Source of the DNA: JADJWR01 sp964509545
GTDB taxonomy: Bacteria > Pseudomonadota > Gammaproteobacteria > Burkholderiales > Burkholderiaceae_F
Direction of reading: 5' to 3'
DNA: 64,000 nucleotides
Assembly (NCBI GenBank): GCA_964509545.1
Contig: CAZDXQ010000015.1
Location: 7,729 to 71,728 of the forward strand
Each line of letters starts with the position of its first letter. Position 1 is the first letter of the stretch. Positions 9,448 to 19,687 of this stretch are shown here, piece by piece. The notes under the pieces were generated by a model. That model made no database searches and had not been told where the DNA came from. It saw only the letters and a list, made by a program, of their open reading frames with translations. Made by a program: the position numbers and the translations under genes.

Positions 9448-10509
9448 ATGAACGAGATGCCTTTCGATCGGCTGCTGCCGATCGGTTTTGGTCCACGACA
9501 TGCGGCCGCCTACAACGCAGCCGCCATCGACGGGTCCTGGCCCGCGCGCGTGATCGAAGTGCAGCGCGAGCACGTGACACTGCACGACGGCGACGTTCCG
9601 TTGCGGGCGCGCCCGCATCCGCACCTTGCCCGGCAGCTTGCCGGAACGAACGAGAATCTGGTGGTCGGCGACTGGATCGTCGCCACGCGCGACGCACACG
9701 GCGATGCCTGGGTCCGTGCCGTATTGCCGGCGAAGACGCGGCTTGCGCGCATCGATGCCGACGGTCGACGCCAGGCGCTGGTCAGCAATGTCGATACGGC
9801 GTTGATCGTGATGGGGCTGGACGGAGACTTCAACCCGCGCCGCATCGAGCGTTACCTGGCGCTGGCGCATGGCGCCGGCGTGTGGCCGGTGATCGTGCTG
9901 ACCAAAGTCGACTGCGCCGACGCGCCACGACAGGCGGTGGACGAACTGCGCCGGCGCATTCCGGCAGCCGTGCCGATCGAGGCTGTCAATGCGACGGCGG
10001 CCGACACAGCGCAGACGCTCGCACCCTACTTCGGCCCCGGCCAGACCGTGGTGCTGCTGGGTTCTTCGGGAGCGGGCAAGTCGACGCTGACCAACACGCT
10101 TCTCGGCCGCGATGTGCAATCCACAGGCGCCGTGCGCGCCGACGACTCGTGCGGCCGGCACACGACGACGACGCGCACGCTGCACCGCCTCGCCGGCGGC
10201 GCCTGCGTGATCGACACGCCGGGCCTGCGCGGCCTTCGTGTCGATGTCGACGAGGCGCAACTGGCGGCGGGTTTCGCCGATATCGTCGAACTCGCGCGAC
10301 AGTGCCGTTTCCGCGACTGCCGCCACCTCGACGAACCCGGTTGCGCCGTGCGCGGCGGCGCCGCCGCCGACCGGTTGAAGAACTTCCACAAGCTGGTGCG
10401 CGAGGTGCAGCGCGAGCAGATGACTTACGTCGAGCGGCGCAAGCAGCTCGCCGTGTGGAAGTCGCGCGGCCGCGCGGCGGCCGAGCGGATGCGGATGAAG
10501 CGGGGCTGA
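9448..10509 (+). CDS. rsgA: Ribosome small-subunit-dependent GTPase A
   Basis: A 353-residue circularly permuted GTPase. An N-terminal OB domain is followed by G4 (LTKVDC), G1 P-loop GSSGAGKST near residue 205, G3 DTPGLR, and a C-terminal zinc knuckle (C-x5-C-x-H-x5-C: CRFRDCRHLDEPGC). It assists late 30S maturation. ATG at 9448 is preferred (GAGAG upstream); another ATG lies at 9436. It converges with the FKBP gene, with 23 bp between stops. Confidence 0.95.
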   Translation: MNEMPFDRLLPIGFGPRHAAAYNAAAIDGSWPARVIEVQREHVTLHDGDVPLRARPHPHLARQLAGTNENLVVGDWIVATRDAHGDAWVRAVLPAKTRLARIDADGRRQALVSNVDTALIVMGLDGDFNPRRIERYLALAHGAGVWPVIVLTKVDCADAPRQAVDELRRRIPAAVPIEAVNATAADTAQTLAPYFGPGQTVVLLGSSGAGKSTLTNTLLGRDVQSTGAVRADDSCGRHTTTTRTLHRLAGGACVIDTPGLRGLRVDVDEAQLAAGFADIVELARQCRFRDCRHLDEPGCAVRGGAAADRLKNFHKLVREVQREQMTYVERRKQLAVWKSRGRAAAERMRMKRG

Positions 10510-10532
10510 GCGTGGATCTCGGCGGCGATGCG

Positions 10533-10877
10533 TCAGTCGACTGCGAGCAGTTCGACCTCGAACACCAGCGTCGCCTCGGGCGGGATCACGTCGCCCGCGC
10601 CCCACGCGCCGTAGCCCAGGGACGGCGGAACGACCAGCTTGCGCAGTCCGCCGACGCGCATGCCGGTCACGCCCTCCTCCCAGCCCGCGATCACATTGCC
10701 CTGGCCAAGCGCAAAGCCGAAGGGCTCATTGCGGTCGCGGCTCGAGTCGAACTTGGTGCCGTCGGCCAGCCAGCCGGTGTAATGGACGACGACATCGGCT
10801 CCGAAACGCGCGGCGGTGCCGCTGCCCACGCGCAGGTCGTCGTACTGCAGGCCGCTGGCGGTAGTGATGGTCGCCAT
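10533..10877 (-). CDS. FKBP-type peptidyl-prolyl cis-trans isomerase
   Basis: A 114-residue single FKBP domain with the expected core: VVVHYTGWLADGTKFDSS, PFGFALGQGNVIAGWEEG, KLVVPPSLGYG and TLVFEVELL. No signal peptide is visible from ATG 10877, so it is probably cytoplasmic. AGGA lies upstream of that ATG. The open frame runs further upstream without conserved sequence. Confidence 0.95.
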   Translation of the reverse strand: MATITTASGLQYDDLRVGSGTAARFGADVVVHYTGWLADGTKFDSSRDRNEPFGFALGQGNVIAGWEEGVTGMRVGGLRKLVVPPSLGYGAWGAGDVIPPEATLVFEVELLAVD

Positions 10878-11200
10878 CTTCGGATTCCTCTGAATTCGGG
10901 GCAGTCGAGGGCGGATGCGAACTGCCGGCAAGCACGCCGTTCGGCTTCGGACACGCACCCCCACGGCGAGCCGGCACATTGGCCGGCGGTGGTTGCAGAC
11001 GACGCCTTGCGACAACCGTTGAGCAGCGCTTGGAGGGCAGTCGATCGGACAGCGTCGCTCGGCGCTCGTCTGCAGGTCGCCAACGTAATGCCTGCCCGCG
11101 GTCGCGTCAGTCGAGCGAATGGATTAGGCAGCATCTAGAAGCGCAGCAGCATGGCGCTAGACTGCGCCGACGCCTCGCCCGATCACGGAGCCGACCCGCG
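10878..11200. other. Divergent intergenic region, no gene seen
   Basis: A 323-base gap between the leftward FKBP gene and the rightward aminopeptidase gene. It should hold both promoters. No ORF with protein-like composition, no hairpin with T tract and no operator could be named with confidence. Confidence 0.4.
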
Positions 11201-13027
11201 ATGGACAAGCTCACCGACACCCGCGCACTCGTGCGCGGACGCATCGCCGCGCTGCGCGGCGCACTGCGCACCCACGGTCTTGCGGCCTGGCTGCTGCCGT
11301 CGGCCGACCCTCATCTTTCCGAGTATCTGCCGGAGCGCTGGCAGGGGCGCGAATGGGCCAGCGGCTTCACTGGCTCGGCCGGAACGCTGGTCGTCACCGC
11401 TGATGTCGCCGGGCTGTGGGTCGATTCGCGCTACTGGGCGCAGGCGGAAGCGCAGACCGCCGGCACGGGCATCGACGTGATGAAGATCGCAGGCAGCACC
11501 AGTCCCGGCCACGTCGACTGGCTGGCCGAGCACCTTCCCCCGGGCAGCGTCGTCGGCGCCGATGGCGCGGTGCTTTCGCTGGCGAGCGCCCGCGCCCTGA
11601 AGGAGAAGCTGGAGCCGCGCGGCATCGGGCTGCGCACCGATGTCGATCTGCTCGACAGCGTATGGCCGCAGCGGCCCGGCCTGCCGATGGCCTCGGTCTA
11701 CGAGCACCCGGCGCCGTACGCGCCGACGCCGCGCGCCGAGAAGCTGGCGATGATCCGTGCCGAAATGCGCGCCGCCGGCGCCACGGCGCATTTCGTCTCC
11801 ACACTCGACGACATCGCCTGGATCACCAACCTGCGCGGCGCCGATGTCTCCTACAACCCGGTGTTCACGGCGCACCTGCTCGTGCGCGGCGACGACGCCC
11901 TGCTGTTCGTCGGCGATGGCAAGGTCGCCCCGGCGCTGCGTTCAAAGCTGGCCGAAGATGGCATCACGCTGGCGCCTTATGGCGACGCCGCCGGCGCGCT
12001 GGCGTCGCTGCCGGCGGCGACGGCGTTGCTGCTCGACCCGCGCCGGATCACGCTCGCTTTTCGCGAGGCGGTGCCGGGCCAGGTCAAGGTGATCGAGGCG
12101 ATCAATCCGTCGACGCTTGCCAAGAGCCGCAAGACCGAGTCCGAGATTGCCTTCGTGCGCCAGGCGATGGAGCAGGACGGCGCGGCGCTGGCGGAGTTCT
12201 TCGCCTGGTTCGAATCCGCGCTCGGCCACGAGCGGATCACCGAACTGACGATCGACGAGAAAATCACCGCCGCGCGGTCGCGCCGGCCGGGTTTCGTCTG
12301 CCCGAGTTTTTCCACCATCGCCGGCTTCAACGCCAACGGCGCGCTGCCGCACTATCGGGCCACCGAGGAATCGCATGCGCTGATCGGCGAAGCGGGACGC
12401 ACCGGCGACGGGCTGCTGCTGATCGACTCCGGCGGCCAGTACCCGGGCGGCACCACCGACATCACGCGCGTGGTCGGCGTCGGCACCACGACGCGCGAGC
12501 AGCGTATCGACTTCACCCGCGTGCTCAAGGGCATGATCGCGCTGTCGCGGGCGAAGTTTCCGCGCGGCACGCGTTCGCCGACGCTCGATGCGCTGGCGCG
12601 GGCGCCGATCTGGGCGGCCGGCTGCGACTACGGCCACGGCACGGGGCACGGCGTCGGCTACTTCCTAAATGTGCACGAAGGGCCGCACGGCATCACGCCG
12701 CACCTCGCGCCCGAGCCGCAGACGGCAATGCTGCCGGGCATGATCACCAGCAACGAGCCGGGACTGTATCGCCCCGGCCGCTGGGGCGTGCGCATCGAGA
12801 ACCTCGTGCTTGCGGTGCCGGCCGAGGCGACCGAGTTCGGCGAGTTCCTGCAGTTCGAGACGCTGACGCTGTGTCCAATCGATACCCGCTGCATCGAGCG
12901 CGAACTGTTGAGCGCCGACGAGATCGCCTGGCTCAATGCCTACCACGCCGAGGTGCTGCGGCGGGTCGGCCCGCTCGTGGCCGGGCCGGCGCTGGCCTGG
13001 CTCGAGCAGCGCACGCAGCCGATCTGA
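11201..13027 (+). CDS. Aminopeptidase P family metallopeptidase (M24B)
   Basis: A 608-residue protein with two creatinase-like N-terminal domains and a C-terminal pita-bread catalytic domain. Metal ligands are visible: Asp in LLIDSGG (about 408) and TTDITR (about 419), His in GHGTGHGVGYF (about 483), and Glu in SNEPGLY (about 518) and RIENLVL (about 532). It removes N-terminal residues ahead of proline. The length and domain plan match the long bacterial/eukaryotic cytosolic form rather than short PepP. ATG 11201 begins MDKLTDTRALV. Confidence 0.93.
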   Translation: MDKLTDTRALVRGRIAALRGALRTHGLAAWLLPSADPHLSEYLPERWQGREWASGFTGSAGTLVVTADVAGLWVDSRYWAQAEAQTAGTGIDVMKIAGSTSPGHVDWLAEHLPPGSVVGADGAVLSLASARALKEKLEPRGIGLRTDVDLLDSVWPQRPGLPMASVYEHPAPYAPTPRAEKLAMIRAEMRAAGATAHFVSTLDDIAWITNLRGADVSYNPVFTAHLLVRGDDALLFVGDGKVAPALRSKLAEDGITLAPYGDAAGALASLPAATALLLDPRRITLAFREAVPGQVKVIEAINPSTLAKSRKTESEIAFVRQAMEQDGAALAEFFAWFESALGHERITELTIDEKITAARSRRPGFVCPSFSTIAGFNANGALPHYRATEESHALIGEAGRTGDGLLLIDSGGQYPGGTTDITRVVGVGTTTREQRIDFTRVLKGMIALSRAKFPRGTRSPTLDALARAPIWAAGCDYGHGTGHGVGYFLNVHEGPHGITPHLAPEPQTAMLPGMITSNEPGLYRPGRWGVRIENLVLAVPAEATEFGEFLQFETLTLCPIDTRCIERELLSADEIAWLNAYHAEVLRRVGPLVAGPALAWLEQRTQPI

Positions 13028-13227
13028 GGCCAAACGCGCTCATCCGTAACGCTTCGCCCGGGCGGTCTGCGCCCGCGCCCGCCGCAGATCGATTCGGCTG
13101 TTACACTGCGTCCCGCGGTATGTGACCAGCGCCGTCGTGACATCTGCCGACGGTTCATCGCCGCAGTCAATCCTGACCTGCTTTATCACCCTGTTCGTCT
13201 GCAGTCCGCTGGTCGATGAACGCCTGA

Positions 13228-13252
13228 GAAATCGGAGTCTGACCCCGATTTC
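13228..13252. repeat. Small REP-like hairpin upstream of the RNA helicase
   Basis: The arms GAAATCGG / CCGATTTC (8 bp, perfect) flank AGTCTGACC. The element with the GTCTGACCCC core sits 32 bases before the helicase ATG. It could be a dispersed hairpin or part of the helicase mRNA leader. No T tract. Confidence 0.5.
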
Positions 13253-13284
13253 CGGCGGCGGACCGACCTCTCGAGAGTCTTTAG

Positions 13285-14727
<1,443 letters not shown>

Positions 14728-14828
14728 CGCGCGCCGGCGCGTCGCTGCGCCGGTCGAACGGACCTCCGGTCGATACCGAAAGGACTCTGCCGCAGCCCTG
14801 AAACTCGCCGCGGCGGCGCCGATGCGCC

Positions 14829-15899
14829 TCAACCGCGCAGGTCGATCACGCGCACACGGACGCGACGCGGCTTGCCGTCGCGCTCGACGGTGAGTTCGGC
14901 CATGTTGTCGACGCCGACCCGGTCCAGTTCGGCGACGAAGGTCGACAGCGTTTCCACGCGCCGGCCGTTGACGGCGACGATCACGTCGCCCAGGTCGCCG
15001 CTGCGCTGGTCGAGCGGCTGCAATCCCGCCTGAGCGGCCGGCGTGCCACGGCCGACGCGGGCGATGACCACGCCGGAGATGCCGGCGCGCGCGACCAGAT
15101 CCGGGCGCACCGGGCTGATGCCGATGCCGGGCAGCGGAGCGCGTCCACGCGTGATCAGCACGGGCACGATGCGGTTGACCAGATCGACGGGGATGGCGAA
15201 GCCGACCCCCGCCGATGAGCCGCTGGCGGAGCGGATGGCCGAATTGACCCCGATCAGCCGCCCGGCGGAATCGAGCAACGGGCCGCCCGAGTTGCCCGGA
15301 TTGATCGCGGCGTCGGTCTGAATCACACCGGCCACCTCGCGAAAGTCGGTCGTCGGCAGTTCACGATCCAGCGCGCTGACGATGCCCTGCGTCAGCGTGC
15401 GCTGCAGGCCGAAGGGATTGCCGATGGCATAGACGGACTGGCCGATGCGCAGGTCGCGGGAGGCGCCGAGCGGGATGGGACGCAGCCCCGGCGGCAACTT
15501 GGTCAGCTTCACCACCGCGAGATCGTATTCCGGCGCGGTGCCAACGACGCGCGCCTCGATGGCATCCGAAGAATCGAGCCGCACGAACACGCGCCGCGCG
15601 CCCTCCACCACGTGATGATTGGTCACCACGTGGCCGGCGCTGTCCCAGACGAAACCGCTGCCCGCGCCCTCGGCGACGGTGGCGGTGAAAAATCCCGTCG
15701 CCCGGACCTGCTCGGTGGTGATGTACGCCACGGACGGCGCCGCTTCGTCGAACAGGCGCACCAGCGCCTGTTCATGCGGCAGCAGCGGCCCGCGCGGCGT
15801 GATAGCGCGCGGCTCACCGGCCGCATGGGTCGCGAAGGCGGCGAGCAGCAGGCCGCCAACGGTGGCAAGCAGCCGAAAACGACGCAACGAAACAAGCAC
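14829..15899 (-). CDS. Periplasmic HtrA/Deg-family serine protease
   Basis: A 356-residue protein starting from GTG 15899, which has GGAGGAG seven bases upstream. The signal peptide (LLATVGGLLLAAFATHAAG) is followed by a trypsin-like domain with a complete triad: His96 (VTNHHVV), Asp126 (YDLAVV) and Ser204 (GNSGGPL). There is one C-terminal PDZ domain (GDVIVAVNGRRVETL). A single PDZ points to a DegS-like or short HtrA. It is divergent from a small GNAT gene (145-bp gap). Confidence 0.93.
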   Translation of the reverse strand: MLVSLRRFRLLATVGGLLLAAFATHAAGEPRAITPRGPLLPHEQALVRLFDEAAPSVAYITTEQVRATGFFTATVAEGAGSGFVWDSAGHVVTNHHVVEGARRVFVRLDSSDAIEARVVGTAPEYDLAVVKLTKLPPGLRPIPLGASRDLRIGQSVYAIGNPFGLQRTLTQGIVSALDRELPTTDFREVAGVIQTDAAINPGNSGGPLLDSAGRLIGVNSAIRSASGSSAGVGFAIPVDLVNRIVPVLITRGRAPLPGIGISPVRPDLVARAGISGVVIARVGRGTPAAQAGLQPLDQRSGDLGDVIVAVNGRRVETLSTFVAELDRVGVDNMAELTVERDGKPRRVRVRVIDLRG

Positions 15900-16044
15900 G
15901 TCTTCTCCTCCTCGGCGACCGTGCGGCTCGCCGGATGGCGACGTCCGCGACCGCATGCCGCACGGGGTTCCAGTGCGGCATGCGGCCCGGCCGCCGTGCA
16001 AAAATGGGCGCCGTCGCCACCAATTCAAGGATCGTCGCAGCACT

Positions 16045-16326
16045 GTGGGCAGCGATTTCACGGTCACTCACAACGCCGCAGGCTCGCGCTTCGAGGTCCG
16101 GTTGGGCTGCGGCGTGGCCCGGTGTGACTATCGCATGGACGATGGCGTCATGCTGCTCGTCCACACCGAGGTACCGGAGGCAATGGAAGGTCGCGGCATC
16201 GCGGCAGCGCTGGTGCGCGCCGCGCTCGAACACGCGGCAGCCGCCGGCCTGCGCGTGCGGCCACGCTGTTCGTACGTTTCCGCCTATCTCGCCCGTCACC
16301 CGCAGTATCGCGGACTGCTCGGCTGA
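16045..16326 (+). CDS. Small GNAT-like acetyltransferase (YjdJ/COG2388 type)
   Basis: A 93-residue protein starting from GTG. It has the compact fold of this family: FEVRLGCGVARCDYRMDDG, HTEVPEAMEGRGIAAALVRA (the acetyl-CoA pyrophosphate loop, GRGIAAAL), and PRCSYVSAYLARHPQY at the end. The substrate is unknown, and proteins of this type are often annotated only as N-acetyltransferase. It converges with the nuclease gene. Confidence 0.85.
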   Translation: MGSDFTVTHNAAGSRFEVRLGCGVARCDYRMDDGVMLLVHTEVPEAMEGRGIAAALVRAALEHAAAAGLRVRPRCSYVSAYLARHPQYRGLLG

Positions 16327-16378
16327 ATCGTTGCCGCCCGGGCAACTGGCCAAGATCCGGCATCTGCCGCTGCGCCGC

Positions 16379-16933
16379 CTATCGGCAGGGCCGCAGCCGG
16401 CGCAGTTGCGTCCGACAGACCCACGGCGGCATCGGCTGCGGCTGCGCCCAAAGGCCGTGGCGCGCGGCGCGCGCCTGCGCCTGCGCCCGTGCGTACTGCC
16501 CGCGTTCGGCACTCGACTGTTCATCGAGATACATCATCAGGTGCCACGCGTGGCCGTGCCGCAGCATCTGTAACTGCAGATCGTCGCTGCCGGCCCAGGC
16601 GCGGCAAACGTAGCGACCGCGGGCATCGCGCTTGTAGCAGTCGACCCGCACCGGGCGACCGGATATCGCCTGATCGAGCGCCCGACGCGCCGCCTCACCG
16701 TGCGCCTGCACCCGTTCCGGTGCATCGATGGCGTGCAGGCGGATCGTGACCGTCCGCCGCGCAGACAGGCGCAGGTCGAAGCTGTCGCCGTCGTCGAACG
16801 CGACGGCCTGGCCGTGCGCGCGCAGAACCGTTGCCGTCGACGCGGCAGCACTGCCCGGAGCAAGCAGGGCCAGCAGCGCTAGGACACCGAGGAGAAATCC
16901 GCAGCGCTCGAAAGCGATGGCGACATGACCCAA
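16379..16933 (-). CDS. Secreted thermonuclease-family (SNase-like) nuclease
   Basis: About 184 residues if the TTG at 16933 is the start. A hydrophobic signal segment (FLLGVLALLALLAPGSAAAS) precedes a staphylococcal-nuclease domain with DDGDSFDLRL, IRLHAIDAPE, KRDARGRYVCRAW and MLRHGHAWHL. The C-terminus has Cys-containing PPWVCRTQLRRLRPC. No in-frame ATG precedes the signal segment, so the start is uncertain. It probably acts in the periplasm or outside the cell. Confidence 0.85.
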   Translation of the reverse strand: MGHVAIAFERCGFLLGVLALLALLAPGSAAASTATVLRAHGQAVAFDDGDSFDLRLSARRTVTIRLHAIDAPERVQAHGEAARRALDQAISGRPVRVDCYKRDARGRYVCRAWAGSDDLQLQMLRHGHAWHLMMYLDEQSSAERGQYARAQAQARAARHGLWAQPQPMPPWVCRTQLRRLRPCR

Positions 16934-17001
16934 GTCAAGCGAATTGTTGCACGGCCCACGTTCTAGACTTTTTCCTCGATTACCCTGGGTAGTATGCGAC
17001 A

Positions 17002-17140
17002 GCGGTGATACGCTCCGCATCGTAGGTTGTGTGGCGGGTTCGACCCGGTGATTCGAGAACGATTCGCGACACAACGCTAGGTTGTCTCCTCCACCTCCTC
17101 CTTGGTGGTTCAGGCCCGGCCTCGCTGCCGGGCCTTTTTT
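17002..17140 (+). ncRNA. Candidate structured small RNA with anti-Shine-Dalgarno loop
   Basis: Consecutive secondary structures are visible. A 7-bp outer stem GTTGTGT/ACACAAC (17026-17032 with 17069-17075) encloses a CGGGT-TCG-ACCCG hairpin. It is followed by CCACC-TCCTCCTT-GGTGG (17091-17108), which exposes CCUCCU in its loop, and by a strong intrinsic terminator. A second CTCCTCC overlaps the base of that hairpin. TAGTAT (16990-16995) could be a -10 box. The region is non-coding and ends 60 bases before the next gene. Boundaries are approximate. Confidence 0.55.
17113..17140 (+). terminator. Intrinsic terminator of the candidate small RNA
   Basis: The stem GGCCCGGC / GCCGGGCC with a six-base loop is followed directly by six T residues. 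No protein gene on this strand ends just upstream, so it must end a non-coding transcript. Confidence 0.85.
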
Positions 17141-17200
17141 CTTCCGCCCCTCGGGCTGCCGCCGGCGATACACTTCCCGGCCACAACGGCCGTCGACCCG

Positions 17201-17518
17201 ATGTTCACCAGAAGCGACAGCTTCGTCGACCTGTCCCTGCGGATCCTCACCGGGGTCATCGTGGCGGGGCTGATCGTTGCCCTCGCGCTGCTCCTGTGGA
17301 ACTTTCTCGCCAAGAACCCGCCGGGTCCCAATTCGGTCCCGGTGGTCGAAGTTGCACCGAAACCGGCGCCGGCGCCCGATCCGGTCGCGCCGCCGCCGGC
17401 CAAGGGTGAAGTGCTGCTCAATCCGGGGCAGGTCTACCGCTGCGTGGTCAACGGCCGCACCGTGTTCTCGGAACGCCCCTGTCCAGGCAGTGGCGAGACC
17501 GCGCCCGCCAAGCGCTGA
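17201..17518 (+). CDS. Small membrane-anchored protein with DUF4124-like motif
   Basis: A 105-residue protein. One TM helix (about residues 15-34, ILTGVIVAGLIVALALLLW) is followed by a Pro/Ala linker. The periplasmic end, with QVYRCVVNGRTVFSERPC, resembles the short Cys-paired DUF4124 motif. The role is unknown. ATG 17201 is the first start after the small-RNA terminator. Confidence 0.7.
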   Translation: MFTRSDSFVDLSLRILTGVIVAGLIVALALLLWNFLAKNPPGPNSVPVVEVAPKPAPAPDPVAPPPAKGEVLLNPGQVYRCVVNGRTVFSERPCPGSGETAPAKR

Positions 17519-17620
17519 TCTGACAGCGCGGCTTACATCTGGCAAAACTCTCACCGCCGCCGTCGGTGCACGGTTGGCGCGGCCGGCCGTTGCTTGCTCT
17601 ACGAACCCAAGGAGGTCGAG

Positions 17621-18052
17621 ATGAGAACCGCACTTGCCGCAGCCGCACTGACCGTCCTCGCCGTGGCCGCCCCTATCGGCGCCGCACAGGCCAGCTCGGG
17701 CGTCACCCTCCGCGTCGATACGCCCGATTTCGGCATCCGCATCGGCACGCCGGTGCGTATCTACGCGCCCGCGCCGGTGTACGCGCCCGCGCCGGTGTAC
17801 GCGCCCGCGCCGGTGTACGCGCCTGCCCCGGTGGTCGTGCCCCCCCCGGTGGTCGTGCCCGCGCCGGTGGTCGTGGCACCGGCGCCGGTGTACGTGCCGC
17901 CTGTGCCGGTCTACATGCCCCCGCGTGTCATCGTTGCGGCGCCGGTCGTCTATCCGTACGGCTACCGGCAGGCGCCGAGGCACTGGAAACACCGCTACGA
18001 AAAGGCGCATCGCGACTTCGTTCCCGTCGCCTATCCGCGCGGCCGCTACTAG
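17621..18052 (+). CDS. Secreted protein with YAPAPV tandem repeats
   Basis: A 143-residue protein with a signal peptide (residues 1-25, ending AAQAS). A beta-like stretch (VTLRVDTPDFGIRIG) leads into tandem hexapeptide repeats (YAPAPV, then VVPPPV/VVPAPV variants) and a C-terminal aromatic/basic segment (APRHWKHRYEKAHRDF). GGAGG lies five bases before the ATG. The repeats are encoded by 18-bp units. The layout parallels the protein at 3473-3877. Probably an extended periplasmic or surface protein; function unknown. Confidence 0.8.
   Translation: MRTALAAAALTVLAVAAPIGAAQASSGVTLRVDTPDFGIRIGTPVRIYAPAPVYAPAPVYAPAPVYAPAPVVVPPPVVVPAPVVVAPAPVYVPPVPVYMPPRVIVAAPVVYPYGYRQAPRHWKHRYEKAHRDFVPVAYPRGRY
17762..17869 (+). 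repeat. Six 18-bp tandem coding repeats
   Basis: Units start at 17762 and recur every 18 bases. The first three are identical, the fourth differs by a few bases, and the fifth and sixth encode Val-Val-Pro variants. Identical units mark recent expansion and possible length variation. Confidence 0.85.
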
Positions 18053-18157
18053 TCGCAGCCAAGCCCTCGGGGCCGCCGCGCCGGGCCCTCGCAGCTTGCT
18101 GCACGATCCCCACCGCCTGTGTTTCAATGCACTCCGCAGGGGAGGCGGAGTGCAAGC

Positions 18158-19033
18158 ATGCGAACCGACGGGCGGGAAAGCGACAACGTAGAAGATCGAC
18201 GCGGACAAAGCGCAGCGCCCGCAGGGATCCGCATCGGACGTGGCGGACTCGGCGTCGGCACGATTGTGCTGGCGCTGGTGGCATCGTATTTCCTCGGCAT
18301 CGATCCGCGCATGGTGCTCGGCATCCTCGGCGGCGATGTCGGCGCACCGACGCAAATCGAGGCGCCGGCCGGCCCGGCGCCGAAACCATCCGACGATATC
18401 GGCCGTTTCGTCGCCGTCGTTCTTGCCGACACCGAGGACACCTGGCGCGTGGTCTTTCGCGATGCCGGCAGCACCTATCGTGAACCGAAGCTGGTGCTTT
18501 TCAGTGGCGCCTATCCGACCGCCTGCGGCATGGGCCAGTCCGCGGCCGGGCCTTTTTACTGCCCTGCGGATCAAAAGGTCTACATCGACCTGTCGTTTTT
18601 CCGCCAGCTGCAGCAACGCTTCCGCGCCCCCGGCGACTTCGCCCAGGCCTACGTGATCGCACATGAGGTCGGCCACCATGTGCAGAATCTGCTCGGCATC
18701 ATGGATAAGACGAGCCAGTTGCGCCAGCGGATGTCCGAGCGCGACTACAACCAGGTCTCGGTCCGGGTCGAACTGCAGGCGGATTGCTTCGCCGGGGTCT
18801 GGGCCCACCATGCCCAGCGCGTGCGCCAGATCCTCGAACCGGGCGATCTGCAGGAGGCTCTGCGCGCCGCCACCGCCATCGGCGACGACGTGCTGCAGAA
18901 GCAGTCTCAGGGTTACGCCGTACCCGACTCCTTCACCCACGGCAGCGCCGAACAGCGCGTGCGCTGGTTTCGCACCGGCTTCGAACGCGGCTCGATGCAG
19001 GCGTGCAATACTTTCGAGGCCCGCAACCCCTGA
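18158..19033 (+). CDS. Neutral zinc metallopeptidase, YpfJ/KPN_02809 family
   Basis: A 291-residue protein. The N-terminal TM anchor (about residues 29-50, GVGTIVLALVASYFLGI) precedes a periplasmic domain with the zinc motif HEVGHH (169-174) and a downstream ELQADCFAG Glu/Asp ligand region. The GRGGLGVGTI-like start and FYCPADQKVYIDLSFF are family hallmarks. GGAG lies seven bases before ATG 18158. Substrates are unknown. Confidence 0.92.
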   Translation: MRTDGRESDNVEDRRGQSAAPAGIRIGRGGLGVGTIVLALVASYFLGIDPRMVLGILGGDVGAPTQIEAPAGPAPKPSDDIGRFVAVVLADTEDTWRVVFRDAGSTYREPKLVLFSGAYPTACGMGQSAAGPFYCPADQKVYIDLSFFRQLQQRFRAPGDFAQAYVIAHEVGHHVQNLLGIMDKTSQLRQRMSERDYNQVSVRVELQADCFAGVWAHHAQRVRQILEPGDLQEALRAATAIGDDVLQKQSQGYAVPDSFTHGSAEQRVRWFRTGFERGSMQACNTFEARNP

Positions 19034-19210
19034 ACAGGCCGGCGATTGCTCGGGCATCGTTGCCGCTGCAAGCGCTCGCCTGCGGAAGGTCGGCGCGCGG
19101 TCAAGAAACACCTTCCCGCTGCGCGGCTGAACGCATCAGCAGTCGCGGCGCGTCAATGGGTCCCCTCTCGCGCCGGGAGAAGGCTGAGCGCTTGAAACGG
19201 CTCGGCACGC

Positions 19211-19618
19211 TCAGGGCAACTGGATCTTGCCGCCGCCTGCGCCGAAACCGCCGCCACCGCTGAAGGCGCCGGCTGCGCCCGGCGGCGGCAGCACGATCGA
19301 CGACGCCTGCTGCCGGCGCAGGTCCTGCAGTTCGCGCACGGCCCGCTCGAAGCCTTCCTTGGCGGCGGCGCCGTACTTGGCCACCGCCTCGGCCAGCGTC
19401 TTCGCCTCGATATCGAAGCTGATCGGCAGCGGCCCGACCGAGGTGAGCATCTGCGCCTCGCCGACGAACAGCAGCGGCCGCTTGTCGTCGACGCGACCGT
19501 CCGCGTTGATGGGCGTCATCATGCGGATCGTGCCGACGCGGCGGTCAGTGACGATTTCCTCGCGATAAAGCGCGCCGGCGTCCATCTCGGGTTCGCGCGG
19601 GTCGGGCCGGTCGGCCAT
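19211..19618 (-). CDS. Conserved hypothetical cytoplasmic protein
   Basis: A 135-residue soluble protein. The central region (GTIRMMTPINADG, PLLFVGEAQMLTSVGPLPISFDIEA) looks conserved. A helix (KTLAEAVAKYGAAAKEGFER) and a Gly-rich tail (FSGGGGFGAGGGK) follow. No catalytic motif is recognised. It is divergent from a 53-residue ORF. Confidence 0.7.
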   Translation of the reverse strand: MADRPDPREPEMDAGALYREEIVTDRRVGTIRMMTPINADGRVDDKRPLLFVGEAQMLTSVGPLPISFDIEAKTLAEAVAKYGAAAKEGFERAVRELQDLRRQQASSIVLPPPGAAGAFSGGGGFGAGGGKIQLP

Positions 19619-19687
19619 GGCGTTTCTCCTGAAGCGTTCGGGCTGTGAGGCGCAATTATGCTTGCGGCGACGATTGCGGGGGTCGGC

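Noticed and set aside
17035..17047. GGGTTCGACCC resembling a tRNA T-arm
   Set aside because: A 5+7+5 T-arm cannot be formed, no acceptor or anticodon arm is present, and the hairpin fits better inside the small-RNA structure.
17762..17869. Tandem repeat considered as a CRISPR-like array
   Set aside because: Units are contiguous 18-mers without spacers and are in frame within a coding gene.
16379..19111. A single open frame of about 910 codons on the minus strand with His/Asp/Arg-rich repeats
   Set aside because: Only the end (16379-16933) is a real nuclease gene. The His/Arg repeats are the antisense of the YAPAPV repeats, and the rest is antisense to the zinc peptidase.
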